Assembly: GCA_958510825.1 (NCBI GenBank)
Contig: OY294048.1
Span: forward strand, 25,183,887 to 25,247,886
Reading direction: 5' to 3'
DNA: 64,000 bases
DNA from: Brachypterus glaber
Lineage: Eukaryota > Arthropoda > Insecta > Coleoptera > Kateretidae
Below, piece after piece: positions 10,840-22,600 of the stretch. The translations under genes were made by a program, and so were the position numbers. The notes under the pieces were generated by a model. The model was not told where the DNA came from, made no database searches, and saw only the letters and a program-made list of their open reading frames with translations. Position 1 is the first letter of the stretch. The number at the start of each line of letters is the position of its first letter.

Positions 10840-12746
10840 GTATGTCACGAATTTAAATCGATCCCGTTACAAAGGATTCATCTTGGACCCCGAAATTTGT
10901 GTCATCTGCAAATAATGTGCAAGCTGCGTCCGACACAAATTCCGGTAGGTCGTTAATAAAAATTAAAAAAGTAAAGGGCCTAGGATAGACCCGTGTGGTC
11001 CCCGAATCCCACAGGCCTGTCTTGAGACCGAGATCCGTTGAACAGTACCTGTTGGGTTCTACCAGACAAATAGGAACTTATTAATATAACACTGTTGGGA
11101 TCAAAATTGTAATAATACAGTTTTCTTATTAAGATTTCATAGGACACACAATCGAAAGCCTTCGTGAGAACCAAGAATGTGACAAAATTAAATTTTTTGT
11201 TTTCATAGGATGAAATTACAGTATTAATAAATTTAATAATAATAATAATACATTTATTTACCAAAAAAAATAGTTACAAAGTGTAGTATAGCGTCAATAG
11301 TCGATTTACCCCTGCGAAACCCGAATTGATCCTTTGTGAAAAAATCAAAAGTTTCGAAATAATGACAAATTTGGTCAAAAAGTATCCTTTCGAACACTTT
11401 TGACAAAATTGAAAGTAGTGAAATTGGTCTGTAGGAGTTGGTATCGTTTATATTATTATTTTTGGGCACTGGAACAACCACAGCAAAAATGTATCTGCTA
11501 TTGCTATTTTTTAATTTATCTATCGCAGATCGGACCTCGTTAAAGGTCACTTCTCTAAAGTTAAAATTGGCATTAACATTTGGCATGTTTTTCATATGAC
11601 TAATAGGGTCATTTTTAGGTATACCTAAAGAATCAATAACAGTCTGGGCAATATTTGAAAAGTAAACATTAAACTCTTCCGCAAAAATGTTACATTTTTC
11701 TGCTGGCTTTTTTTATAGTCTTTTTGTTTTTATTTATTAGTCCACATAGTTTTTTGTGGGTCACTAGAACTTTTTACAAAATTATCGTTTTCTTTGATTT
11801 TTTCCTTTTTAATATTTTCACTTTAGCTGGACTTAAATTGATAGTATAGCTGTTTATTACCTTCAGTAGGATTAAGTTTACAGGCATCATATATGACCTA
11901 ATGTTTCCCTTTGATGTATCAAATCAGCTGTAAACCAATTTTGTTTGCAGTATGCCCCATCAGAAATTTTGTAACATTTCTCCGGAAAAGCCTCATTGTA
12001 CTTCTCAGTGAGAATATTTAAAAACATGCTAAACTTATTACCCGCATTTAGATTTGGAATATCAATAAATCCCCAACCAATATCAGAAACCATATTATGA
12101 AATTTAAAACCAAATTGGGTGATTGGTCTTACTTTCCTGTTTAAAGTGGTGCTTTTGGTCTGTGTTATTTCTAGCTCCAAGCTTAATCCTAGGTGATCTG
12201 AAAAGAATGTATTAACAGGTTTGACACTTGCTGTATCTACAAAAAAGTTACAAAAAATGTTGTCTAAAATATTTTTACACCTAGTTTGGAAAGAAACAAG
12301 TGCTTTAAACCAAATTGACTGAAAAATCCTGAAGAAGATCAGATCTCTCATCATTATTATCGTTAAACCACACATTGAAGTCACCTCCTATTAGGTAATT
12401 TTTATCATTTATATAAATCATATTTAATAAAACTGTTAATATTGAAATAAAATTACAAAAATCTCCCGTACTACTACTACTACGGTATATTTTTATAATA
12501 TTTAAATTAAAGTCTTTTAAAAAAATTGAGCTAATCTCAGTCTTTTTTCACTGACAAGTTATTTAAGTTACAAACAGTGTCAAAGTTTACTTGCGATTTA
12601 ACCAGTTGAAGTACTCCACCATGTGTATGTATACTACGGGTAAAGTGTGAGGCCAAAACGTAGTTGTTAACATTTATCATATATTTTCTAATAAATAGTA
12701 TTAATTTAGTTTCGATAGTTTTTTTGTTTTTCCAATATGGCGGCAA
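10840..12746 (-). pseudogene. Decayed non-LTR retrotransposon ORF2 (EN-RT), CR1/jockey-like
   Basis: Read from high to low coordinate the minus strand gives parts of an endonuclease (YVLASHFTRSIHTHGGV at 12.6 kb; IDNIFCN-like and SDHLGL blocks at 12.2 kb), then RT fingers (NSYRPISLLSILSKVFERI, DQFGFRRGKS at 11.3-11.5 kb), an LTKAFDCVSYEILIRKL block, and the palm LFADDTNF near 10.9 kb. Several frameshifts and stops separate these pieces, so it is dead. The FADD catalytic pair itself is kept. A short (AAT)n insert at about 11235-11255 splits the region between fingers and palm. The 3' end is lost near the assembly gap. The 3'-end fragment at 30675-31346 looks like the same family. Confidence 0.85.
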
Positions 12747-12818
12747 AAAAAATTAAGGCCATTTTTTTGCCGCCATCTTAAAAAAAAACAAAAAAACTAT
12801 CGAAACTAAATTAATACG
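12695..12818. repeat. Long hairpin with GGCGGCAAAA centre
   Basis: The arm holding TTTAGTTTCGATAGTTTTTT and CCAATATGGCGGCAAAA is followed, after about ten bases, by its near-perfect complement (TTTTTGCCGCCAT... and AACTATCGAAACTAAATTAA). It would fold to a stem of about 55 bp. Confidence 0.75.
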
Positions 12819-12839
12819 ATTTAAAAGAAAAAAAAATAT

Positions 12840-13095
12840 TTTTTTGTATTTGTGAGAACCGCAATTCTCTATGTTAAATAGTTTTTGGGTTATTGCACGC
12901 CAATATTAAATTTTTTACAAATTAAAAAAATTTTAAGAAAAATTAAAAAAATCATATTTTCAAAACGGGACGTTTGTGAATAAAATCCCGTGGAGATTTT
13001 TTTTAGACATCGGTGGACTACACACAAAAAAATAATCAGACAAATCCGTGACCCATGTCGTCAGCCCTACCTGGATCGGTGCGGATATCATAACA
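12840..13095 (+). repeat. Dispersed repeat R1, copy 1
   Basis: The block running from AACCGCAATTCTCT through CATCGGTGGAC to CGGATATCAT recurs in the same orientation at 14235-14455 with moderate divergence. The two copies lie on either side of the F1 foldback at 13158-13859. Confidence 0.7.

Positions 13096-13098
<3 letters not shown>

Positions 13099-13156
<58 letters not shown>
13099..13156. repeat. (TA)n microsatellite
   Basis: About 29 TA units are followed at once by the F1 foldback copy 2, which targets TA. Confidence 0.95.
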
Positions 13157-13157
<1 letters not shown>

Positions 13158-13162
<5 letters not shown>

Positions 13163-13859
13163 CGGTCCAAAAGTCACCCCCCCCCTCTTAACTTTTGAAC
13201 GAGTTTAGATATCGACTTCAAATTTAGAACTTATTAAACTATCTTTAAGCATATATTTGATACTTTTAGCTCTTAAAATGTGGGCAGGGGGCATGGGGCG
13301 ACATTTTTTTAAATGGAAAGGTGGGCCGTGTGATACATCATTTTAAAGCTTATAAAATTCTCCATTCAACTGTATATTTTTTTAAAACATTTTTTTTTGG
13401 GTTTAAAATAGGGTTGAAAATGGGTATTTTTGTCAAAATTTCTCTAAAAAATCCAAACAATTTTTTAAAAATGCCTAATTTCATAATGAAAAAAAGTAAA
13501 TTATACTTTTAAACTAATTTTAGTTGACATAAATAAAAATTAACAAAAAAAACTTAAAAATTCATTTTTTTAGCACAAAAAACTGAAAAATTAAAACCTT
13601 AAAAAACAAGTTTAAAATTTTTTAAAATGTATGGTTATATAGAAAATTTTAAAGGCTTTAGAATGATGTATCACACGACCCCCCTTTCCATTTAAAAAAA
13701 ATTCCCCCCATGCCCCCCTGCCCACATTTAAAGAGATAAAAGTATCAAATATATGCTTAAAGATATTTTAAGTTGTCTTATTTAGGAGTTCTAAATTTGA
13801 AATCGATATCTCAACTCGTTCAAAAGTTAAGAGGGGGGGGTGACTTTTGGACCGCACTG
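13158..13859. mobile_element. Foldback MITE, family F1, copy 2 (TA target)
   Basis: It has the same CAGAGCGGTCC... ends as 822-1538 and the same long inverted arms. It sits in a (TA)n tract, so its TA duplication cannot be told from the tract on the left; TA follows on the right (13860-13861). It has no coding capacity. Confidence 0.85.
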
Positions 13860-14234
13860 TATATACAATATTGTATTGTATTGTATACCTTACAAATCTA
13901 TTATCATGAATCGGACATAAAATAGGACATGCAGACAGTAGTTTTAACCAGAAAGCGAGAATTTTTCCACGCCTGTTGCGAATAAAGTTCGAAAAAGTTG
14001 GTAAAGTTCTGTTTTTTGGCCATATTATTGATTCTAGCAAAAAAAAATAAAAAAAGTGCTATTTTCATTTTTTTTAATTAAAAGTACACATTATTATAAG
14101 TTGATCCTAGAAGTTTCAAAACAATAAAAAATGGTGCTTTAGAGAAAAATGGCCTTAAAATTTTTCGCCGCCATCTTGAAAAAAGAGAAAACTGTAAAAA
14201 CTAGTTTGATAAAATTTGATAGAAAAAAATATGA

Positions 14235-14455
14235 TTTTTTTAATGGTGAAAACCGCAGTTCTCTTGGTTAAATAGTTTTTAAGTTATTGCCCGTCAATGT
14301 CACATTTTCGAAAATTTTAAAATTAAAAAATAAAAAAATCATGTTTTCGAAACGGGGGTTCTTGAAAAAAACCCGTGGAGGTTTTTCTCTAACATCGGTG
14401 GGCTTATAAAATAATCAGCCAAATCCTTGACCCTGAATCGGCGCGGATATCATCA
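14235..14455 (+). repeat. Dispersed repeat R1, copy 2
   Basis: It matches 12840-13095 (AACCGCAGTTCTCT, CATCGGTGGGC, CGGATATCAT). A GCCGCCATCTTG word just upstream (14167) matches the loop of the hairpin at 12695-12818, so the repeat unit probably reaches back to about 14100. Confidence 0.65.
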
Positions 14456-14526
14456 ACTTTATAAATCACACGTTGCGTTTTTGTGCATCACATCACGTTT
14501 CTGACTCATTACATCTAATAAGTATG

Positions 14527-15186
14527 GTATATACGTAATAAGCTATTTTTTTATTTTTAGTCTTTTTTTAATTTGTGACTTAAAATACAAAAGTTGACAA
14601 TAAACATTATTTTAAAATTATAATTATTCAACTTAAAAAATCATGCAATAAAGCGTTTTAAAGCAGCTCTTTACTATCTGCGACTTTATATGGAGGTGAC
14701 TGCTTGTCGGAACCTCCCTACCATTGCGTGGGTAAGTAGTTGATTTTAACTGTTTCTTACTTTCAAATTTAGGCAATATTTTTCTTAATTCTAGAATGAA
14801 TTAGTCTATGACGGGCACGCTCACTTACTGGTGCATCTGCACTAATTTGTTTTAGGATTAAAGACAGAAAAATATTTATTATTTAAAACTAAGAAACAGA
14901 TTAATCAATTTTTAAAATACCCACACAATGGTAAGGAGGTTTTGTGGGTGTTAAGGGAGGGATCCGACAAGCAACCACCTCCATTTGGTGGGTCCTGGAC
15001 AACTTCAACCTTAAATATAAAGGTCACAGGTAGTTAAGAGTGCCTTAAAATACTTTATTGCCCGATTTTTAAAATTAAATAATTTTAAAATAATATTTTT
15101 TTGTCAGCTTTTGTATTTTAAGCCACAAATGGCTCAAATTAAAAAAAAACTAAAAATAAAAAAAAAATGGCCTAGCATGTATACAT
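14527..15186. mobile_element. Foldback element with about 80-bp inverted ends
   Basis: The left arm (TTTTTAGTC, AATTTGTGACTTAAAATACA, AAAGTTGAC) returns inverted near 15095-15186 (GTCAGCTTTTGTATTTTAAG, CAAATTAAAAAAAAACTAAA). The centre also shows inverted partners around ACCTCC...CCATTG and CAATGG...GGAGGT. No coding is seen. The target duplication is not clear. Confidence 0.7.
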
Positions 15187-15700
15187 ACAGATTATGATTA
15201 TGATTATGTATAATCATTAATCATGTCAGAAATGACAGGTAATGTACAAATACGCAATTAAAAAAAAATAAGTAAAAATTACTCTATTGTGTGATTTAAA
15301 AATACAGTTGCCTATTTTTTGTCATAAGTGTGCACTGCCTCATTTACTAATATTTTAAAAACCATATTTGTGCATGTATTATGAATAAAATCCAATTAAA
15401 TGTAAACACAATAATTCTATAATGATAACGAAAGGTTTTAGACCTAAAAATGTATTTTGTATGAATTTTATGAGCTCAGGTACAACCCCATGTTTTGTTA
15501 TTAAGTCAATTTTTATTTTTAAGTGTTTTAGGAACATTATTTTTATTCAATTAAAGCAAATTGACTACCAAAATAAGAAAAAAGTAGAATTTATTAAGTC
15601 CTGAAAACTTGCTTAGTTTGACCCAAAAACCAAAAAAGTGGTTTTTGTGAAAATTCCGTTTTCCTGCATGGAAACTTTTATTTCTTTCTTTCTAAATCAG
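15187..15700. other. Intron DNA upstream of the Adar exon
   Basis: AT-rich, with no repeat or gene seen apart from a short (GATTAT)n-like run near 15190. A pyrimidine-rich tract and CAG acceptor close it at 15698-15700. Confidence 0.5.
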
Positions 15701-15963
15701 CAACAAAGGATAATTCGATCTTTATGAACCGGCCCGAAGGCCCGGGTTACAAACTGAAAGAAGGCGTCGATTTTCATCTGTACATCAACACGGCGCCCTG
15801 TGGCGACGCACGCATATTCAGCCCTCACGAGGAGTATGCCTCGGTGGATAAACATCCCAATAGAACGTCTAGAGGCCAACTGAGAACTAAAATCGAGTCC
15901 GGAGAAGGAACGATACCCGTGAAGACGTCGTCGGGGATTCAAACTTGGGATGGAATCCTTTCG
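15701..15963 (+). CDS. Adar: Adar catalytic-domain exon (adenosine deaminase acting on RNA)
   Basis: This exon encodes part of the deaminase domain that converts adenosine to inosine in double-stranded RNA in the nucleus. The frame holds FHLYINTAPCGDARIFSPHE, then DKHPNRTSRGQLRTKIESGE and GTIPVKTSSGIQTWDGIL, all hallmarks of the ADAR family. The Cys of PCGDAR is one of the zinc ligands; the HAE motif and last Cys ligand lie in other exons not seen here. A pyrimidine-rich tract and CAG precede 15701, and S|GTAAGT follows 15963, so both splice sites are canonical. The exon enters at phase 1 (CA completes a codon) and leaves at phase 0. It is far richer in GC than the flanks and has no stop. The segment ends ILS where the family usually has VLQ, consistent with the exon junction there. 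It is the only clear host exon in the window. Confidence 0.93.
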
Positions 15964-16019
15964 GTAAGTTTTTTCGCTGTACCGACAGATTATTTTATTA
16001 TTTAACTATAATTTCGCCG

Positions 16020-18480
16020 TTCTTTCACACGATTTTGGGGTATATTTTTGCAACGGTGTTTGAAAATTTCTGATTTTTTTTTGTGTGTTCCTACATGCAA
16101 GTTTTATTGCCAAATTTTTTTCTTGATCGGGCCCCAAACTCGGCCCCCGTCTACCAAAACATCATACCTTGTCAGTAAAGCCCCAGTTTTTTAATTCTTG
16201 TATAACATTGTTTGGACAACATTTGAGCCTCATGAGTGACTAAAAATTTTTGATTTTAACCCGCTATGGTCAATTTTCCCTACAAAAATACCTTTTTTGG
16301 AGAGCAAAATTCTAGAGGGAGCAACGATGTTCAGAAAAACCATGATATATGTGAAACTATAGGTATCCTTTAGTTCTATGGTATTTCCACAGAAAAACGA
16401 TGCCCCCGCTTGTTAGATCAATTATAGTGAAGGACTGCACATATGCCATTTTTCCTGTGTTTTTTTGGGTAAATTTGATCGATTGCAGTCTTATACAAAA
16501 CAAATAGTCGCATTTTGGACAGATATTTAACACTATTTTGAAACTTTTATAATGTGTGGTAAAAAAGTAATATTTTTCTATTTTTTAATTAGGAAGTTTT
16601 TTGCCATTTTCTCGTTAACGGTATTATCAAAATTTAAAAACTATAACTTGAAACTTTTACTAAAAAAAAGGTGACTTAATTTTTTTGTCAAAAAGGATCT
16701 AAGCGCCAAAATTAGGCCGACAAATATTTTTTTGGTAACTATGCAATTTTTATTAAATACATAAAAAATGCATTTTTTTGTAAACAGTTTTGTCTTATTA
16801 AGTTTTTTTTTACTTCACTTGTTGTCGAGTTATAGCACGTCAAAGTTGCAAACTAATGAAATAAGAAAAAAACTTAAAATAACAAAATTGTTTAAAAAAA
16901 TAGCTTTTATATATTTTCAATAAAAATTGCATAGTTACCAAAAAAATATTTGTCGGTCTAGTTTTTGCGCTTAGCTAATTTTTGCAAAAAAAAATAATAA
17001 GAAACCTTTTTTTAGCTAAAGTTAAGTATTAAGTTATAGTTTTTAAATTTTGATAATAACTATCACCGTTAACCAGGAAATGGCAAAAATTGCTTTTTAT
17101 TTTAAAAAAAGAAAAAAATCACTTTTTCACCCCACATTATAAAAGTTCCAAAATGTTGTTAAATGTCTGTCCAAAATGCGACGATTTGTTTTTTATAAGA
17201 CTGAAATCGATCAAATTTACCCAAAAAAACACAGGAAAAATGTCATACGTGGCTGGTCGCGAAAATTCAAATTGAATATACGAATGCTACGAACACAAAA
17301 ATTTGTTGCCCTTTAATATGAATTATCCAAAATTTGAAGTCAACCGAAATACGTTAAGGAACCGCATAGTGGCCCTAAAGTTTTTAAACTTACCCATTTT
17401 ACGAGCTTCTTTAATTTTACACTTATAAATTAGCAGATTTTGAAATCTTAAACTGTTATCAACTAAAATCGTTGTCTTATTTGTGACTATTGCCTACGTA
17501 AAATTTAAGGTGGGTCACAAGTCGTTAAGAGTTGGCACAAGAACCTTAAACCTCAAAAATTCCATAACTTTACTAGCTTTTTTATCCATTTTTTACCCTG
17601 GTATCCACAAGGTGTAAAAATGTTAACGGGCCCTAGTCTGAAATTGTAGACCTATACATGTATTTTTTATATGCAAAATTTTAGGAGAATCGGAAAAAGT
17701 TAGGAGGTTGCGTAAGAGCAGTAATGTTTAAAAATGGACGATATATTTTTTTTACTTTGAAATTAAAAATATATATATATATGAGAGTTTAAGATTACAA
17801 ATATTTTTAGTTTTGTTTTACTCTTGTACATGTTTTATTTCTTTTAGTTTTTATTTAACTTCAATTTCTAGTTTGTTAGGTTGTTACTATATTAGTTTGT
17901 TAGTTAGTTTGTTTGTTGAGCAGGACAACTTATTTTAATGATAAAAAGCTGAAATTTGGTATAGTTATTTATCTTCGAAGACAATAGAATATAATAAAAT
18001 AAAATTATTCCCTCAACCTCCTCGTCGGGGGAGGTATACCTCTTTTTCAATTCTTACCAATATGTTTGTGGAAATTTTGTACTGCATGTTTTTGCACTCA
18101 CTAGAACTAAATATAATATTTAAAAAAATGTCCCTCACCCCGTAGGGGCAATTTAAATATTTATAAAGAGTCGTTTAAAAAATATATTCTATTTTTTTAT
18201 ACCTAAACTGGACTCTCGTTAAGCACTTATATCACTTTCAGATTTCTAGTTTATATACATTATAATGTTTAATGTATACCGGGTGACAGAAGAAGTATAG
18301 CCTACGAATTATCTCCGTAACTATAAAAGATAACTTTTTAAATTTTATAGAGCTTGTATGAACCGTAATACCCCGATTTTGGCATCGTCATTATAAAAAA
18401 TATCACTTCTGGTCTAAGCGGAAGTGATAGAAACTTTTGATTTTTTCATGGAACCCTATATCGTCGGCTTACAAGTAAAG
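16020..18480 (+). repeat. Dispersed repeat unit B, plus-oriented copy
   Basis: Blocks of this stretch return, reversed, between 32285 and 39140. Examples are CTTGATCGGGCC (16120; 39090), GCCCCCGCTTGTTAGATCAA-like (16400; 38800), AATTCAAATTGAATATACG (17265; 38755/36665), GGCACAAGAACCTTAAACCT (17532; about 35880), CGTTAAGCACTTATATCACT (18217; 32775) and TCGTCGGCTTACAAGTAAA (18462; 32275). The foldback at 16438-17251 is inserted in this copy only. No coding is found. I cannot name the superfamily. Confidence 0.75.
16438..17251. mobile_element. Foldback element of about 814 bp inside unit B
   Basis: Ends CACATATGCCATTTTTCCTG and, inverted, CAGGAAAAATGTCATACGTG bound two arms of about 400 bp that are nearly complementary along their whole length (for example GTCGCATTTTGGACAGA against TCTGTCCAAAATGCGAC). 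The reversed unit B copy at about 38765 lacks it, giving an empty site. A short frame at 17090-17275 is only an arm of the palindrome. Confidence 0.8.
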
Positions 18481-18876
18481 AGCACTAAGTCCAAAAACAT
18501 GGTTTTGAGATATTGACAAATTTAACTTTCATTGTTGTTTTTTAATTTTTGTAATAATTGTTTTATGAAAAAAACTACCACAAATTGCAATGACATGTTT
18601 GGACATAAAGTAAAGTACTTTAATTCAACTAAATTTCAACGATATTGAAAATCAAAATTTCGTTAAAATAGTGAGTTATAAAACGGTTTATCAACATAAA
18701 GGCACAAATAAAGTGATAAAGTGAAGATTTACAATATAATTTGGTTCGTACCTGTTCCTTTTATACTTTAAAATAATTAAAACAACCTGATGTTTATATT
18801 TTTTTGTTCCTGCGATAAGCACATTTAAAGAAATAATTTCTGCACTGTTGCCATATTTAAAATTTTTACTAAAATC

Positions 18877-19620
18877 ATGGAAGAGGAAAAACTTAATAAA
18901 ATTGAAGAAGCAATAGGAAAAATTTTATCTGCTGTCACTCAAACAAATGAGGAAATTAAGGATATTAAAAATAGTTTAAATAAACAAATTGAAGATATGA
19001 CCGAAGTAAAAAAATCGGTAACTAATTTAGAAAAAGAAAATATAGAGCTAAAGGATCATTTAAAAAAATTAGAAAAAGAACTAAAGCAAAATAATATTAT
19101 AATTTATGGTCTCAATATTATACAGGGTGTTCCAATAATTGAAATAGTTAAAGAAGTGTTATATCAAAAATTAAATGTTAAACTGGAATATGGAGACGTA
19201 AATGATATTTTTACTCTAGGAAAGCCCGGGGACAAAGTCCCAATTCTGTTAAAATTATCAAGCAACCTTAAAAAGCAGGAAATATTCAAAAATGTTGGCA
19301 AGCTTAAAAATACGGGGATCGGCATAAGCCAAGATATGTCGAACCAGGAACGAGTCGTGTCAAAAAAGCTTCATGAAGAATACAAAAAAGCAAAAGCTAA
19401 AGGATTGGAAACCAAAATTTCAGGAAATAGACTTTTTATTGATGGTAAATCTTATACTTACATGGATTTACAAAAAATTAGTCCACGCGGAGTAAACCCA
19501 GAAGAAGAAAATAAAAAAAGAAAAGCGGAGGATGTTTCCTGCAGTCAACAAAGCGATAAGAAGATAAGAAGTGGTAGCTCAAACCGCCAAACAGATATGC
19601 TTACATTTCTCAAGCCATAA
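18877..19620 (+). CDS. LINE ORF1, coiled-coil nucleic-acid-binding protein
   Basis: An intact 247-residue frame opens at a true ATG (MEEEKLNKIEEA). Residues 1-80 have a strong heptad pattern with many Lys and Glu, a predicted coiled coil for trimer formation. After that comes NNIIIYGLNI, a block typical of the RRM-like domain of LINE ORF1/Transposase_22-type proteins, and then a basic C-terminal part (NKKRKAEDV, DKKIRSG) and a last segment DMLTFLKP. Such proteins coat the element RNA in the cytoplasm and act as chaperones. The stop lies 50 bases inside the ORF2 frame, so the two ORFs overlap. It is the only intact LINE ORF in the window. Confidence 0.8.
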   Translation: MEEEKLNKIEEAIGKILSAVTQTNEEIKDIKNSLNKQIEDMTEVKKSVTNLEKENIELKDHLKKLEKELKQNNIIIYGLNIIQGVPIIEIVKEVLYQKLNVKLEYGDVNDIFTLGKPGDKVPILLKLSSNLKKQEIFKNVGKLKNTGIGISQDMSNQERVVSKKLHEEYKKAKAKGLETKISGNRLFIDGKSYTYMDLQKISPRGVNPEEENKKRKAEDVSCSQQSDKKIRSGSSNRQTDMLTFLKP

Positions 19621-22600
19621 CTATAAAACTTCTAATATTGACATTATTTTTTGGAACTGTGAGGGTTTAAGTACATTAGAAGATTTAGATACAAGTGAAA
19701 AAAATTCTTTATCTTCGCACAAAATATTATGCCTTTTAGAAACCTGGCATTTGTCAGATAGTTTTATTTTACCAAATTTTTTAAATAATTTTTATTGTAT
19801 ATCAAGGTTGGCAATAAGGGATAAAATAAAGGGGAGGGGTAGTGGAGGTCTTTTAATTTTGATTCATAAAGAAATAAAAAAAACTAATTTGGAAATTTTA
19901 GAACAAGATAATATGTGGGTATTTTTAAAAATTATATTTAATGAATTAACTTTAATTTTAGGTTGTGTTTATCTAAAACCCTCACTGGATACAAAGGTGT
20001 GTTTGGATCAGTACGAAATTTTACTCATGGAAATAACAACACGATTTAATAATGATGTAATAATAATTGGGGGAGATTTTAATGGGCGAATAGGAAATCT
20101 AAATAGTTTGGATAGTGACATATTGGATAATGAATTTTTAAAGTGTGAAAGGTTGAGTATGGACAAGGAAATTAATTTAAGAGGTAAATTACTAACCGAA
20201 ATAATGGAAACCAATTCATTTCTCGCCCTAAATGGTCGTATAGAGGACGACATCCCTGGTCAATTTACTTTTATTAGCACTACAGGAAAAAGTACAGTAG
20301 ACTTAGTTTGGATTAGGCCAACCAATTTAAATGTAATAAAAAACTTTCTTGTTTGTCCAATGGTCTCAAAATCTAAGCACTTTCCTTGCCTTTTAGGAAC
20401 TACTCTACAAACTTCTTTTAAATTTTTTAACAAACCTAATTTTAAGTCAGAGCTTATTTTATCATGGCAACCTAATAAAATTCAGTCTTACAAAAAAATC
20501 TTAAACCAATCTTTTAGGCTTAATAATGAATCCATCAGAAATGTATACAAGTTTTACAGAGGCAATTAAAGAAACAGCCACTTTTTTAAATCTTTACAGA
20601 AAAAGAAATTATTTTGTCCAACTACATAATAAACCTTGGTTTGATAAGGATTGCAGAGAGCTTAAAAATTGCGTTAACTTAAAATTAAGTGAATGCAGAA
20701 AATCTAATTTTGCAAACTCATGTTTAGAAACTTACCTAGATCTTAAAAAATTATATCAACACACAACAAAAACAAAAAAACATAACTATGAAATTAACTT
20801 ACAAAATAACTTACTTAATATAAAAAATCCCATCCAATTTTGGAAAACTATAAAAAAATTTCAATACACTGGTCAAAAGGAAAATGAGTTAGATCCTTCT
20901 GTTTTATATAATCATTTTAACCAATTTTATAGCAACTTTGTTTATATAGATAGACAATTTATTGACGTTAGCCACCCTTTTCTGGATAAACCATTTGAAA
21001 AATCGGAATTATTTATAGTTTTAAACAGTTTAAAATATAACAAAGCAACAGGCAAGGACAATATACAGGGTGTTCCAGAACTCGCGTACCGAAATTTAAG
21101 AGGTGATTCTACATCCAAAAATATGAAAAAAAGTTTCTATAAAGGTTGGTCCGGAAATGAGCCTTAAGGGAGCTACGGCCCTTCGAAGATGACGTATTGA
21201 ATGGGGAACAAAAAAAAGCACCAATAAATTTTAATGCTGCAGGGTGATTCTTCATTTAAAACTGAGCAAAAAAGTATTATACACCAAAACACCTAAATTT
21301 AATATTAAAGGAGTAATAGCCTTTTAAAAAGTAACGTTTTTGGTGGCACAAAATGTTACTTCCTCTTAATTGCATTTTTTTTTGATAACGGTTGCTCCTA
21401 CAGTGTTACACTATATGATATTTTATATGTATTTTTACTCTAGAAATCTATATTTTTTACAACAAATCCAAAAAACATACACATAGAAAAGTTTGGGGCA
21501 AAAATGTTTTAAGCCTCATATATTTTGTCCGTCTGGGCACGCCTCTGGATAAATTAAAAAAATAAATTAACATAAACTTATTGCCCTTATTAATACTAGT
21601 ATACATGCAAAAGCTCGCCGCTCTAGCTTAAACGGTACCCGAGTTATTAATTAAAAACCTTATTTTTATTACAATTTTAAAGGGCCCTAGATCCCTTAGG
21701 GCTCATTTCCGGACCAACCTTTATAGAAACTTTTTTTCATATTTTTGGATGTAGAATCACCTCTTAAATTTCGGTACGCGAGTTCTGGAACACCCTGTAT
21801 CTAATGAATTTGTTAAAAATCTTCCCTTAGACTGGCAAAGTTATCTTCTAAATATGTTTAATAAAGTGTTGAGTACAGAAAATGTTCCGGAAGAGTGGTC
21901 GACAGTAAAGCTAATTTTGTTACACAAATCGGGGGATGTAAATGACCCAAATAATTTTAGGGGTATATCTCTTTTAAATCATATTACTAAAATTTTTACA
22001 CAACTACTTTATAATAGAATCCGTCAATTTGTGGAAAGTAACAAACTATTACCAGAAGCACAGGGTGGTTTTCGAAAAAACAGGGGATGCGAGGACAATA
22101 TTTTTATTTTAATTTCTGCCATAAGTAGGGGCATTATACTAAAAGGGAGAAAAGTGTACGCGCTTTTCGTAGATTACGAGCGTGCCTTCGACAATATACC
22201 CCACGATTTATTGTGGCAAACGTTGTATGAGCTCGGAATTAGTGCGAAATTAATAAGAATTCTCAAACTGCTTTATAAACATGCATTCCTTACTGTTTTT
22301 AATAACAACTTATATTCCGATTTTATAGATATAAGCAAGGGCATTTTGCAAGGTGACTCACTTAGTCCACTTTTATTCGCGCTATTTATATACAGTATTG
22401 TCGAATTTTTTGAAAAAAATGGTGCAATGGGCATACCGTTAAATGATTTAATTAATCTTATCCTACTATTGTTCGCAAATGATATGGTAATTTTGGCGGA
22501 TTCGCCTGCAAACCTGCAAAAGAGTATAAATATTTTACAAAAATATAACAAAGTAAAACAACTTAAACTTAACATACGTAAAACAAAAATTGTAGTATTT

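Noticed and set aside
15697..15942. 81-codon minus-strand frame opposite the Adar exon
   Set aside because: Antisense shadow of a GC-rich real exon.
19118..19135. TACAGGGTGTTCC in LINE ORF1, as if an F2 MITE end
   Set aside because: It reads in frame within ORF1 and has no inverted partner nearby, so coincidence is likelier.
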